Assembly (NCBI RefSeq): GCF_014205075.1
Contig: NZ_JACHMU010000001.1
Span: forward strand, 434,001 to 498,000
Direction: 5' to 3'
From: Microbacterium ginsengiterrae
GTDB taxonomy: Bacteria > Actinomycetota > Actinomycetes > Actinomycetales > Microbacteriaceae
DNA length: 64,000 nt
Position 1 is the first letter of the stretch. The number at the start of each line of letters is the position of its first letter. This document shows positions 8,547 to 16,539 of the stretch, one piece after another. Below the pieces are notes generated by a model, which ran no database searches, was not told the DNA's origin, and worked only from the letters and a program-made list of their open reading frames with translations. Position numbers and translations under genes: made by a program.

Positions 8547-9100
8547 TCCAGATTGGCGTGATACTTCCAGAGGCCTGGCAAGTCAACACCGGTTTCCTCA
8601 ACAATCATCAACGCCACAGAATCCCCCAGCAGCAGCAGACATTGCTCGAACAAGCTGGTCATGGGTTGCTGTGACGCGATCTCGCCTGGCAGTCCGAGCT
8701 TGGTCTGCACCGGAATGCGCACAAATACGTCCGAATACTGCTTCATCGAGCTGTTCGGATTCGAACCGATATGCGCGACAGCGGCTCCATGCTGCTTCGC
8801 CTTGTTAGCTATAGCGAGCGGCAACACGCTCTCGCCACTGCCTGAGCCAACGACGAGCAGATCGCGATCCGTGATTGCTGGTTCAGTGATCTGACCGACG
8901 ACAACAGTTCGCAACCCCAGGTGGGCAAGCCGCTTGGCGATGCCTTCCAGTGCAAGCTTCACCCGTCCCACGCCGACGAAGAAGATCTGATCAGCCGCCT
9001 GCAACGCAGATACCAATGAAACGACGTCTGCCTCGTCGATCGTCGCCATGGTGCTCGCGATTTCTGCAACGACTCGTTGCTGTGTTTCCGCGTACGCCAT
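8543..9100 (-). CDS. SIS-domain 6-phospho-3-hexuloisomerase homologue (PHI-1)
   Basis: 185 residues, the length of HxlB. Family marks in order: FVGVGRVKL near 42, RLAHLGLRTVVVG near 57, VVGSGSGESV near 83, SLFEQCLLLL near 150 and the C-terminal YHANLE, which matches the HANLE end of Bacillus HxlB. 6-Phospho-3-hexuloisomerase interconverts D-arabino-3-hexulose 6-phosphate and fructose 6-phosphate. The gene is last in the operon, and its ATG shares one base with the stop of the epimerase. The glutamates of SGSGES and LFEQ are kept, unlike in the second copy, so this is the better candidate for an active isomerase. Confidence 0.82.
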   Translation of the reverse strand: MAYAETQQRVVAEIASTMATIDEADVVSLVSALQAADQIFFVGVGRVKLALEGIAKRLAHLGLRTVVVGQITEPAITDRDLLVVGSGSGESVLPLAIANKAKQHGAAVAHIGSNPNSSMKQYSDVFVRIPVQTKLGLPGEIASQQPMTSLFEQCLLLLGDSVALMIVEETGVDLPGLWKYHANLE

Positions 9101-9789
9101 CAGGACACCGTCCCCGCCGCAACCGCTTCATCGAGCAGTCGTTTGTTCTCTTCCAATGTCCTTCCCGGTATGAACAAGCTCGTGCTGCCCAGAACAAGGT
9201 TGGTCGCACCTACGCGCACGAGATCAGGGATGACCTCGAGCGAGACTCGCCCATCAACTTGCAGACCAACGTTCAGCCCGAAATCGTCGATCAGGGCTCG
9301 AAGTCGCCGCACCTTCTCAAGTGCGTATGGCACCTGCTTCTCACCCTTGTCTGTCGCGTAACCAGGATTGATGAGCATAAGACAGACCGAGTCGACCTCA
9401 GGCAGGATGAACTCAAGTACTGACAGCGATGTCGCTGGGTTGAGAGCGACGCCGACTTTCGCACCGGCCTTCTTCGCCAAGTTCACGAGGCGGTCGATAT
9501 GCAACGTCGTCTCTACATGGAAAGTCACGCTCTCTGCGCCGATATCCAGCATCTCGTTGACGAAGTATTCATTGTTCATCGTCATGATGTGCGCGTCCAT
9601 GGGCAGGTCGGTGACTTGCCGCACACGACGCACGGTCTCGAGGCCGAGCGGCATGCTCGGGCTGAATTTGCCGTCGAGAATGTCGATATGCAAAGCATCG
9701 ATGCCGACCCGTTCGATCTCCTGAATCGTCGTCTCAAGGTTGGCAAGGTCGCCGCACATGATCGATGCCGAGTAATTGATCGTTGACAT
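9100..9789 (-). CDS. Ribulose-phosphate / allulose-phosphate 3-epimerase family protein
   Basis: 229 residues, a TIM barrel of the Rpe/AlsE family. The metal ligands are all visible: HIDILDG (His, Asp) near 34-36, DAHIM (His) near 67 and QVDGR (Asp) near 177. The N-terminal SASIMCGDLANLE resembles the SLMCMDL of AlsE (allulose-6-phosphate 3-epimerase) more than the PSILSADF of ordinary Rpe. It could therefore turn allulose 6-phosphate into fructose 6-phosphate, or interconvert pentulose 5-phosphates. The start lies 4 bases after the synthase stop, with a GAAGGA ribosome binding site. Confidence 0.83.
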   Translation of the reverse strand: MSTINYSASIMCGDLANLETTIQEIERVGIDALHIDILDGKFSPSMPLGLETVRRVRQVTDLPMDAHIMTMNNEYFVNEMLDIGAESVTFHVETTLHIDRLVNLAKKAGAKVGVALNPATSLSVLEFILPEVDSVCLMLINPGYATDKGEKQVPYALEKVRRLRALIDDFGLNVGLQVDGRVSLEVIPDLVRVGATNLVLGSTSLFIPGRTLEENKRLLDEAVAAGTVS

Positions 9790-9793
9790 TCGA

Positions 9794-10474
9794 TTAGTCC
9801 TTCTCTACCTGATTGCTTGCAGACGGCACACCGACCGGGATGCTGGCCCGGAGCATCGCCATCTTGATGAGTCTCGCTTCTCGGGCCGGGTCTTCTGCTT
9901 TCGTGATCCCTGAGCCGACGATGACGATGTCCGGGTTTTCCTGCACGTACTCGTCGATCGAGGTGCTGTCGATTCCCCCGGCCACTGCAACGAGCGCATT
10001 ACGACGAACCGCGTTGACCTGACGCAGATCGGATAGCGGCGTACCACCTCGCATCTGCCGATCGACGCCGGTGTGCACCGCGACGATGTCGACGCCGAGA
10101 TCCTCGAGTTCTTCGACCTTGCTCGCGATGTCGTCGACGCAGATCAGATCCGCAACAATCTGCCCGCCGAACTCTCTACCGGCCCGAAGACACTGTTCAA
10201 GCGTCGCGTTGTCCGCAACTGCCAGCGCGGTGACATAAGAAGCACCAGCTTCGATACCCATTCTTGTCTCGAGGTACCCGCCATCCATGATCTTTTCGTC
10301 AGCGAGGACTTCCTTATCTGGGAACGCGGTGGCGAACGCGCGAACGGCCTCCATCCCGCGGCCGATCACGAAGGGTGTGCCGATCTCGACGATGTCGATG
10401 TGTTCGGACACCGAGTGCATTAGTGCGAGTGCGTCTTCCAACGAGAGTTCATCGAGCGCGAGTTGGAGCTTCAT
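9794..10474 (-). CDS. 3-hexulose-6-phosphate synthase family protein (HPS-1, intact motif)
   Basis: 226 residues of the orotidine-decarboxylase suprafamily, starting MKLQLALDELS as HxlA does. The Mg ligand is Glu30 in EIGTP, the catalytic D-x-K-x-x-D motif is D59-E-K61-I-M-D64, and VHTGVD follows near 135. EIGTP and HTGVD favour hexulose-phosphate synthase over 3-keto-L-gulonate-6-phosphate decarboxylase (EAGT, HRGRD). HPS joins formaldehyde to ribulose 5-phosphate or splits the product. The frame is open to 10591, but the ATG at 10474 overlaps the kinase stop (ATGA) and has a GGAAAGGAAG ribosome binding site. Confidence 0.82.
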   Translation of the reverse strand: MKLQLALDELSLEDALALMHSVSEHIDIVEIGTPFVIGRGMEAVRAFATAFPDKEVLADEKIMDGGYLETRMGIEAGASYVTALAVADNATLEQCLRAGREFGGQIVADLICVDDIASKVEELEDLGVDIVAVHTGVDRQMRGGTPLSDLRQVNAVRRNALVAVAGGIDSTSIDEYVQENPDIVIVGSGITKAEDPAREARLIKMAMLRASIPVGVPSASNQVEKD

Positions 10475-11394
10475 GACTTCCTTTCCAGATGTGGCTCTGA
10501 GAGTTCGTTCTTCGGGAGTTGCAGAGTTCCTCCGGCAGACCTGCACGTCCACGCGGCGATCTCCATGGCCCGAGCAAGGGAGTATTCCCAAATCGTCCGG
10601 TCCGTGAGCGACGCTGAATCGAGAACTCCAGCGATGAGTGCCGCCAACGTCGCGTCGCCGGCGCCGAGGGTGTCGACCATCGGTTGCGCCAGTTCACGCG
10701 CGGGCGCATGCAGTGGTGGTTGTCCTGGGAGGTGAACAGAAGCGCCCCGCCGACCATGGGTCACAACTACGACGATTCCGCTGTCGACAAGTGCCGCTAC
10801 CAACTGATCGTCGCCATAAAGCGTGATGAGGTCCTCATCACTCAGCTTCACGATCCGAGAGCCACGAGCGACCCGCTCGAAGCCGATCCGGTATTTCTCG
10901 ACGTCATTCAGAATCGCTGGTCGAGGATTCGGATCGATGACGCCCAAACCATCAGAACGATCGAGTTCCTGAAGATACGCGTCAACGGACTGCTCATGAT
11001 CGAGAGGGAACCCGCTCACTACAACGGCTTTTGCCTGGCGAATAGCCTGTGAAGCTGTGGAATCGAACACATACTCTCGGTTCAAGAGCGCTTCATTGAA
11101 TGAGTAAGTCGGTTCGCCATCGGCCGTGCGGAAATACGCATGAGCGGTGCCGGTGCCTCGGTCATCGAGCAACCGAATCGGGCGAACGCCGCTCTGTTCC
11201 AAGTACTCGACGAGCCATTCGCCTGGTTCGTCCGCGCCAGACTGGTAAATGAGCCCAGTTGTTCGCCCGAGGATCGTGAGCCCCGTGGCGACGTTGAGCG
11301 CTGATCCCCCGGCATGACGGGTTCCGTCTGCGTCGCCCCGACTGATGATGTCGACGATTCCATCGCCGACGACAGTGACCTCAGCCATCGTCAT
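10471..11394 (-). CDS. PfkB-family carbohydrate kinase
   Basis: 307 residues, cytoplasmic. GDGIVDIISRG opens the fold, AGGSALNVATGL near 30 is PfkB signature 1, and DTLGAGDATLAALIAG near 247 is signature 2 with the catalytic Asp of GAGD. KLSDEDL, common in fructokinases, is also present. It would phosphorylate the imported sugar (a ketohexose or pentulose) with ATP. The gene sits between the two HPS/PHI sets, overlapping PHI-2 and HPS-1 by 4 bases each (ATGA), so it is tightly coupled to them. Confidence 0.85.
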   Translation of the reverse strand: MTMAEVTVVGDGIVDIISRGDADGTRHAGGSALNVATGLTILGRTTGLIYQSGADEPGEWLVEYLEQSGVRPIRLLDDRGTGTAHAYFRTADGEPTYSFNEALLNREYVFDSTASQAIRQAKAVVVSGFPLDHEQSVDAYLQELDRSDGLGVIDPNPRPAILNDVEKYRIGFERVARGSRIVKLSDEDLITLYGDDQLVAALVDSGIVVVVTHGRRGASVHLPGQPPLHAPARELAQPMVDTLGAGDATLAALIAGVLDSASLTDRTIWEYSLARAMEIAAWTCRSAGGTLQLPKNELSEPHLERKS

Positions 11395-11942
11395 TGCAGG
11401 TTCGTGTGCCAGTAGCGAAGTGACTCATCCGGGTCAGTACCTTCACTCACCCCGACAGCGTTGATGAGGCTGTCCATCACGACGAGAGCCCCGTGCTCGA
11501 ACAGGTTGCCCCCCATCTGCTGCGAACCCGCAACCGGCAACGCCAGGACTAGATCGGCAATCTGCCCGAGAGAAGACTCGGCATTCCGCGTGACGGCGAC
11601 CACGAGAGCACCCTCGTTCTTGGCCGTTCTTGCGAACGCAAGACTGACAGGTGTCGCACCCGAGCCCGAGAAGAAGACGATGCCATCTCCCGCTCGCACA
11701 GACGGGCACGTCGCCTCCCCGACGACATGCGACTCACGCCCGAGGTGCATAAGACGCATCGCGACCATCGTGGCTGACAACCCCGAGCGGCCTTGTCCTG
11801 AAAAGAACCATCGCCTCTCGGGTTCTTGAATGGCGGTGCGGACCGCGTGGAACTGATCGGTGTCGACCTGTGCGAGCAGTTCGGTGAGCTCCTTCCCCGC
11901 TGCGAGCCAGGGAGTATCTAGCGGAGTTGCCGGCGAATCCAT
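11391..11942 (-). CDS. SIS-domain 6-phospho-3-hexuloisomerase homologue (PHI-2, divergent)
   Basis: 183 residues. FSGQGRSGLSA, VAMRLMHLGRESHVVGE and the YWHTNLQ end follow HxlB closely, so membership of the PHI family is clear. It differs from PHI-1 at two places: SGSGES becomes SGSGAT and LFEQ becomes LFEH. The ATG at 11942 has an AAGGAG ribosome binding site and overlaps HPS-2 by 25 bases, so the two divergent copies form a translationally coupled pair. Its activity may be lost, or changed to another sugar phosphate. Confidence 0.8.
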   Translation of the reverse strand: MDSPATPLDTPWLAAGKELTELLAQVDTDQFHAVRTAIQEPERRWFFSGQGRSGLSATMVAMRLMHLGRESHVVGEATCPSVRAGDGIVFFSGSGATPVSLAFARTAKNEGALVVAVTRNAESSLGQIADLVLALPVAGSQQMGGNLFEHGALVVMDSLINAVGVSEGTDPDESLRYWHTNLQ

Positions 11943-12496
11943 TGTGTTTCTCCTTCATAGTCTCGTTCGATGGCAGACGGACGAACCGCGATGATGTCCG
12001 GCCGGGTGGACAGCGTTTCGGCCAGTTGGCGTCGCGGCTGCGTCAGAAGTACGGAGACTTCCAGGCGCCGTTGCCGCTCACTTGTCTGCGAGAGAGGGTG
12101 GTCGGCTCTGACGGCGATATGAGAGAACGTTGATGGGAATGGCAGAACTGCGGCTGTCGTATCGGAACCTGCCGAGGCATCCACAAGCACCCATCCGTTG
12201 CACTCTTCAGCGATGTCATGCACGGCGGCCTGTGCCGTCCGTGTTGCCGACGGAAGCACACTCACTGCGTCGGCACCTCCTTTAAACGCCATTCGTGCTT
12301 CGAGCACACCGTTGTCGACCGTGCGCGTGCCCGCGACGAGCACGAGCTCAGGGGCGATCTCCTTCACCGCGCTGATCGCGGCGAGACCGCATCGCTTGAG
12401 CAACGTCGAGCTGACTTCGACGAGATCGAGTTCGCGCCGCACGACTTTCAATGTGTGAAGATCTCCAGGGGCATCAAGCGTCAGCTGCAGACGCAC
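11918..12496 (-). CDS. Degenerate hexulose-6-phosphate synthase homologue (HPS-2)
   Basis: 192 residues from GTG 12496, giving VRLQLTLDAPG, which aligns with MKLQLALDELS of HPS-1; a GAGGGA ribosome binding site lies 10 nt upstream. TTG at 12514 would add six residues. The fold pattern is retained (Glu27, VLVAGTRTVDNGVLEARMAFKGGA), but the catalytic D-x-K-x-x-D has become G56-T-R58-T-V-D61, and the His of VHTGVD is replaced (AVRADH). It is also about 30 residues shorter than HPS-1. Normal catalysis looks impossible. A regulatory subunit, a scaffold or a new activity are options. Confidence 0.72.
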   Translation of the reverse strand: MRLQLTLDAPGDLHTLKVVRRELDLVEVSSTLLKRCGLAAISAVKEIAPELVLVAGTRTVDNGVLEARMAFKGGADAVSVLPSATRTAQAAVHDIAEECNGWVLVDASAGSDTTAAVLPFPSTFSHIAVRADHPLSQTSERQRRLEVSVLLTQPRRQLAETLSTRPDIIAVRPSAIERDYEGETQWIRRQLR

Positions 12497-12526
12497 GAAA
12501 TCACCATCCCTCAAGCCGACGGACGA

Positions 12527-13273
12527 TCACGCGGTGATGCCGGTCAACGCCTTCACGAGAGAATCCCCGTCGAACTGCGATGTCGGCGCATCGGCGACGA
12601 CTCGCCCCAGACGGAGCACCACTATTCGGTCGGTCACCTCGAGCACATGAGGCAGCGTGTGCGAGATGAACACGACGCCCAGCCCTTTCGCCCGAGCTTT
12701 CTTGATGACTTCAAGCACTTCTCCCGATTGACGGGCGCCAAGATGGTTGGTCGGCTCGTCGAGAATGATGACCTTGCTCGCCCACGACACAGCGCGTCCG
12801 ATAGCAACAGCCTGCCGCTGACCTCCGGAAAGCTGCGCCACCGGACGGTTGGAAGCGGGCACAGCGATTCCTACACGCTCAAGATCAGCGTGCGCCACTT
12901 GATCCATCTCGTGGTTGGCGAGAAAACCCATCTTGCCGAGGATGCCCTTGCGCACTCGCTCACGCCCAAGGAAAACATTCGCGCTGACAGTGAGGTCTGG
13001 GGCGAGGCCCGAATCCTGGTAAAGCGTTTCGACTCCTGCTTGAAGAGCTTCGTGCGGAGACCTCCAGGACCGCTGCTCGCCATCAAGGACAATCTCTCCC
13101 GAGTCGGGCATGTGTGCGCCGGAGAGCACCTTGACCAGCGTGCTCTTGCCCGCGCCGTTGTCTCCGACGAGACCGACGACCTCTCCGGCCTTCACCGAGA
13201 AAGACACGTCCTGCAATGCGACGACGCTTCCATAATTCTTGGAGATATTCGTCACTGAGTAGAGGTCGCTCAT
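12527..13273 (-). CDS. Sugar ABC transporter ATPase, single nucleotide-binding domain
   Basis: 248 residues with one ABC domain: Walker A GDNGAGKS near 36, the Q-loop in TLYQDSGLAPDL, signature LSGGQRQA near 143, Walker B VIILDEPTN near 163 and the switch His in VFISHTL. Ribose-type ATPases (RbsA) normally have two domains; a single domain is the FrcA type, so it must act as a homodimer on the permease. The ATG at 13273 overlaps the permease stop (ATGA). The frame is open further upstream, but that part lies inside the permease gene. Confidence 0.9.
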   Translation of the reverse strand: MSDLYSVTNISKNYGSVVALQDVSFSVKAGEVVGLVGDNGAGKSTLVKVLSGAHMPDSGEIVLDGEQRSWRSPHEALQAGVETLYQDSGLAPDLTVSANVFLGRERVRKGILGKMGFLANHEMDQVAHADLERVGIAVPASNRPVAQLSGGQRQAVAIGRAVSWASKVIILDEPTNHLGARQSGEVLEVIKKARAKGLGVVFISHTLPHVLEVTDRIVVLRLGRVVADAPTSQFDGDSLVKALTGITA

Positions 13274-14304
13274 AGCACTGCCTTTCGTGTGGAGCCGCCG
13301 AGGCCCTGGACAGCCACTGCGATCGCGATCAATGCACCGATTACGACCTGCTGCCATGCTGGCGCGACGCCGATGAGGATCAGCCCGCTGAGGACCGAGG
13401 TGATGATGAGCGCGCCGAGGATGGTGCCGCCCAGCCGCCCGATCCCGCCGACGAGGCTGACTCCGCCGATGACCGCGGCGGCGATGGCTTGTAACTCGCC
13501 ACCCTGACCGGACGACGGCGCACCCGAACCCAGACGGAAGTACACGAGAATGCCCGCGAGCGAAGCGACAACTCCACTCAGCATGTACACCTTCATCAGG
13601 TGACGCTTTACATTGATACCCGCGGCACGGGCAGCGAACGGATTGGAGCCAATCGCATAGGTGTACCGGCCGAAGCGCGATTGCGCCAGGAAAACCCATA
13701 CCACCGCCGTGATAGTGAACACAATGAGAATCGGCAGCGTGAACAAGCCCAGGTAGGTGGTGTTCCCGATCAGGATCACCTCTTTGGGGCCACCTGCGAT
13801 CTGTACTCCGCTCGTAATCACGAGCGTGACTCCGTAAACGGCCCCCATCGTGGCGAGGGTGGCAATGAACGGCGCGAGCTTCAACCGAGTGACGAGAAGT
13901 CCGTTCACCGCGCCGACGACCACCCCGACAACGATCCCGCTGAGAATCGCGAGCAAGATCGTTGTCGCTGATGGCAGACCTGCCTCGTTTCCTGCACGTG
14001 CTGTCATTGCGGTGACAACCCCAGACAGCCCCAGAATCGACCCGACCGAGAGGTCAATCCCACCCGTGATGATCACAAGCGTCTGTCCGATGGCCATCAG
14101 TAGGACGGGTGCGAAGTCCTGAAGGATATTCGATGCCGCCGCCGTGGAGAAGTAGCGCGGGTTGATAGAGGAGAAGATGATGACCATCGCCGCGAATACG
14201 ATGAGCAGCAGCACCTCCTGCCGCGCGAACAATCGCCGGGCCAACGATTGGCTTACCGGACGCGTCGCCGAAAGATCAACGCGCTCCGTCTCTGATGTGG
14301 TCAT
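13270..14304 (-). CDS. Sugar ABC transporter permease, RbsC/FrcC type
   Basis: 344 residues with about ten membrane helices (for example LLLIVFAAMVIIFSSINPRY and ILLAILSGIVVGVVVGAVNG) and the RbsC-type block GGIDLSVGSILGLSG. The loop YAIGSNPFAARAAGINVKRH is the segment that contacts the ATPase in this family. It forms the channel of the importer together with the lipoprotein at 14342 and the ATPase at 12527. The start at ATG 14304 lies 37 bases after the lipoprotein gene. Confidence 0.9.
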   Translation of the reverse strand: MTTSETERVDLSATRPVSQSLARRLFARQEVLLLIVFAAMVIIFSSINPRYFSTAAASNILQDFAPVLLMAIGQTLVIITGGIDLSVGSILGLSGVVTAMTARAGNEAGLPSATTILLAILSGIVVGVVVGAVNGLLVTRLKLAPFIATLATMGAVYGVTLVITSGVQIAGGPKEVILIGNTTYLGLFTLPILIVFTITAVVWVFLAQSRFGRYTYAIGSNPFAARAAGINVKRHLMKVYMLSGVVASLAGILVYFRLGSGAPSSGQGGELQAIAAAVIGGVSLVGGIGRLGGTILGALIITSVLSGLILIGVAPAWQQVVIGALIAIAVAVQGLGGSTRKAVL

Positions 14305-14341
14305 TGTCGTGCTCCCTTGACGATACCGATGGTCCGGGTGA

Positions 14342-15340
14342 TTACTCGGCGTACTCGTACTTCTTGGTTTCCGACAGGTTGTCCTTGGTCATCACGATGT
14401 TCTCGATGACGACCTCCTTCTCGATCTCATCGGTGCCTTCACCGGTCACCGCCGCGAGCGCGTACTGGAGCGCCAGTCGCGCCTCTTGCGCCGGGTCCTG
14501 CGCGATCAGTGCCGTAAAGACTCCGGACTCGAGTTCGGTGACCTGATTGTTGTATGCGTCGTATCCGATGAGGGCGATCTCGCCGACCTTGCCAGAGTTT
14601 TGCAGTGCCGCGACCGTGCCCGTCCCGGAAGTGCCGTCGATGGCGAAGATGCCTTTGAGGTCCGGGTAGTTGAGGAGCGCCGTGTTCACTGCTGAGGTCG
14701 CCTTGGCCGGCTGGCTCTGCGCATACTCACGTCCGACAACCTCGATGTCGGGCCAGTTCTCCTCGAGTTCGGCACGGAACCCTTCTTCGCGCAGTGTGTT
14801 CGTGGTGGCTGTCGGCGAACCAGACATGATGAAGACTTCACCGGATCCGCCTATAAGTTCAGCCAGAGTTGCGGCTGCGGCCGCACCACCCTGAACGTTG
14901 TCACCTGTGATGTACGAGGTCAGATAAGACTGGTCCGTAACGGTCGTGTCGACGGTGATGACCGGGATGCCCAGCGCCTCTGCCTTCGTGACGCTGGCCT
15001 GCAAAGAGTCGGGGTCAGTCGGAACCATGATGAGAGCGTCGACGTCATCGGCCAGGGCCGCATCCACGAAGGGGATCTGTGACTCAGCGGAGTACTCGGA
15101 GGGGCTACCCTGCCAGCTCAGTTCGATACCGAGCTTTTCTGCTTCTTCTTCCGCGCCGAGTTGCATAGCACGGAAAAACGGATCCGAAGTGATGCCCGCG
15201 ATGAAGGCGACTCGTATATCGCCATCGGCATCCGAATCGCCACTCTGCGCTGCCCCGCTGCTACTGCAGCCCGTCAGGGCGAGAGAAGCGATCGCGATGC
15301 CGGACAGAGCGATCATGCCGGCGAATCGTGTAGTTTTCAT
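14342..15340 (-). CDS. Sugar-binding lipoprotein, RbsB type (type 1 periplasmic-binding fold)
   Basis: 332 residues. A signal peptide ends in the lipobox LTGC, with Cys25 as the lipidated residue. The mature part has the RbsB pattern: IRVAFIAGITSDPFF, ALIMVPTDPDSL, VITVDTTVTDQSYLTSYITGDN and GIFAIDGTSGTGTVAAL. It is the first gene of the nine-gene operon, so the pathway is for an imported sugar or sugar alcohol; the ligand is unknown. RbsB-like proteins bind pentoses, allose, allulose, fructose or polyols. A GGAGAG ribosome binding site precedes ATG 15340. Confidence 0.9.
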   Translation of the reverse strand: MKTTRFAGMIALSGIAIASLALTGCSSSGAAQSGDSDADGDIRVAFIAGITSDPFFRAMQLGAEEEAEKLGIELSWQGSPSEYSAESQIPFVDAALADDVDALIMVPTDPDSLQASVTKAEALGIPVITVDTTVTDQSYLTSYITGDNVQGGAAAAATLAELIGGSGEVFIMSGSPTATTNTLREEGFRAELEENWPDIEVVGREYAQSQPAKATSAVNTALLNYPDLKGIFAIDGTSGTGTVAALQNSGKVGEIALIGYDAYNNQVTELESGVFTALIAQDPAQEARLALQYALAAVTGEGTDEIEKEVVIENIVMTKDNLSETKKYEYAE

Positions 15341-15373
15341 GGCTCTCCTTTGAGTGATCGTGTGCTTTGGCAG

Positions 15374-15391
15374 ACTGAGAACGTTCTCAGT
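15374..15391. promoter_or_regulatory. LacI-family operator, perfect 18-bp palindrome
   Basis: ACTGAGAACGTTCTCAGT is a perfect palindrome with the central CG typical of LacI-family sites. It covers about +5 to +22 of the predicted operon transcript and lies in the short divergent region with the lacI gene, so it is the likely repressor site for both. Confidence 0.85.
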
Positions 15392-15402
15392 TCTGAGTCT
15401 TT

Positions 15403-15431
15403 ATTCTGCATAGAGTCAGGTAACGTGTCAA
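15403..15431 (-). promoter_or_regulatory. Promoter of the hexulose-phosphate sugar operon
   Basis: On the minus strand TTGACA (15431-15426) and CAGAAT (15408-15403) are spaced by 17 bp. Transcription would begin near 15396, just before the operator at 15374-15391. A possible -10 for the divergent lacI is TAGAGT at 15411-15416. Confidence 0.65.
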
Positions 15432-15447
15432 CTCCGGAGGAGCAACG

Positions 15448-16533
15448 ATGCAAGACGAGACCGTTTCGAGTGGCATGAGAGCTAATCGTGCGACGATCGT
15501 CGACGTCGCGAGACTTGCCGGTGTTTCCACGGCCACCGCCGGCCGAGCGCTTGGTGGCTACGGCCAGGTCGGGAAGAAGTCAGCGGCCAGTGTCCGCGCC
15601 GCAGCGCAAGAACTCGGCTACCACTCGAATGAGGTTGCTCGCTCGATGAGAAGCGGCCGCACCTCAACGATCGGCCTTGTCATTGCCGATATCAGCGGAT
15701 CGTTCTTCGAGCAAACCACGCTTGCCATCGTGCGAACTGCGGCACAACGCGGGTATCACACTCTCGTTCTCAATACTGATGAGGACCTTACGGCCGAGGC
15801 AGACGCGGTGCGTGTTCTGCTCGATAAGCGGGTGGACGGCCTCATCGTCGTCACGTCTTCACGTACCGGCCACGACCATCTGGTGAATGGTGGTGATCTC
15901 GTCGCGCCCCTTGTGTTTCTTGACCGGCGAACTGAGGATGTTCCGGCCTGCGTGGTGTCCACTGAGGACCGCGAAACAGCACGCGAGGCGGCGAAGCTCT
16001 TCTCCGAACTCGGGCATACGCGAATCGGGATGCTGACGACCACTTCCAAGCTCGGTGGCAAGCTATTGCCATACGACTCTAAGCAGGCGGTCTCGACGAT
16101 GCATGATCGGGTCAGCGGCCTGCTGGAAGGAATCGCTGACGCGGGGCTGCAGCTCGCTGACAACCACCTCGTCTATACAGATCCCGATCACAACGAGGCG
16201 AAGACGAACGCGATCCGGTTACTCTCTGGCGAGGAACGTCCCACCGCGGTGCTAGCCGCGAACGCTGAGACCGCACTCGCAATCATGGATGCCTGCAACG
16301 AACTGGGTCTTGAAGTCGGAACGGATGTATCGATCGTCGCTTTCGACGATCCAAGCTGGGCGCGTTTGCTCACGCCGTCGCTCTCCGTAGTGGCTCGCCC
16401 CGTCTACGACCTTGGCGCAGCCGCCGTGGAGAAGCTCATCGTTCAGATGCGCGGTGAGCACGATCGCCCCGATTCGCTGACCCTTCCCGCCACGATCATT
16501 CTGCGCGATTCGGTTGGCCCCCCGCGGACGTGA
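15448..16533 (+). CDS. LacI-family repressor of the sugar operon
   Basis: 361 residues. The helix-turn-helix is TIVDVARLAGVSTATAGRAL near residues 16-35, with the hinge ELGYHSNEVARSMRSGRT after it; a periplasmic-binding-like effector domain fills the rest. The usual SxxTVSR motif is changed to STATAGRAL, so the operator sequence may be unusual. A GGAGGAG ribosome binding site precedes ATG 15448. It is divergent from the lipoprotein gene and should bind the palindrome at 15374 until the sugar, or its phosphate, releases it. Confidence 0.9.
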   Translation: MQDETVSSGMRANRATIVDVARLAGVSTATAGRALGGYGQVGKKSAASVRAAAQELGYHSNEVARSMRSGRTSTIGLVIADISGSFFEQTTLAIVRTAAQRGYHTLVLNTDEDLTAEADAVRVLLDKRVDGLIVVTSSRTGHDHLVNGGDLVAPLVFLDRRTEDVPACVVSTEDRETAREAAKLFSELGHTRIGMLTTTSKLGGKLLPYDSKQAVSTMHDRVSGLLEGIADAGLQLADNHLVYTDPDHNEAKTNAIRLLSGEERPTAVLAANAETALAIMDACNELGLEVGTDVSIVAFDDPSWARLLTPSLSVVARPVYDLGAAAVEKLIVQMRGEHDRPDSLTLPATIILRDSVGPPRT

Positions 16534-16539
16534 GCCTTC

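Noticed and set aside
11918..12496. HPS-2 as a plain pseudogene
   Set aside because: The frame is intact, with a ribosome binding site and overlap to the next gene, so it is listed as a divergent gene instead.
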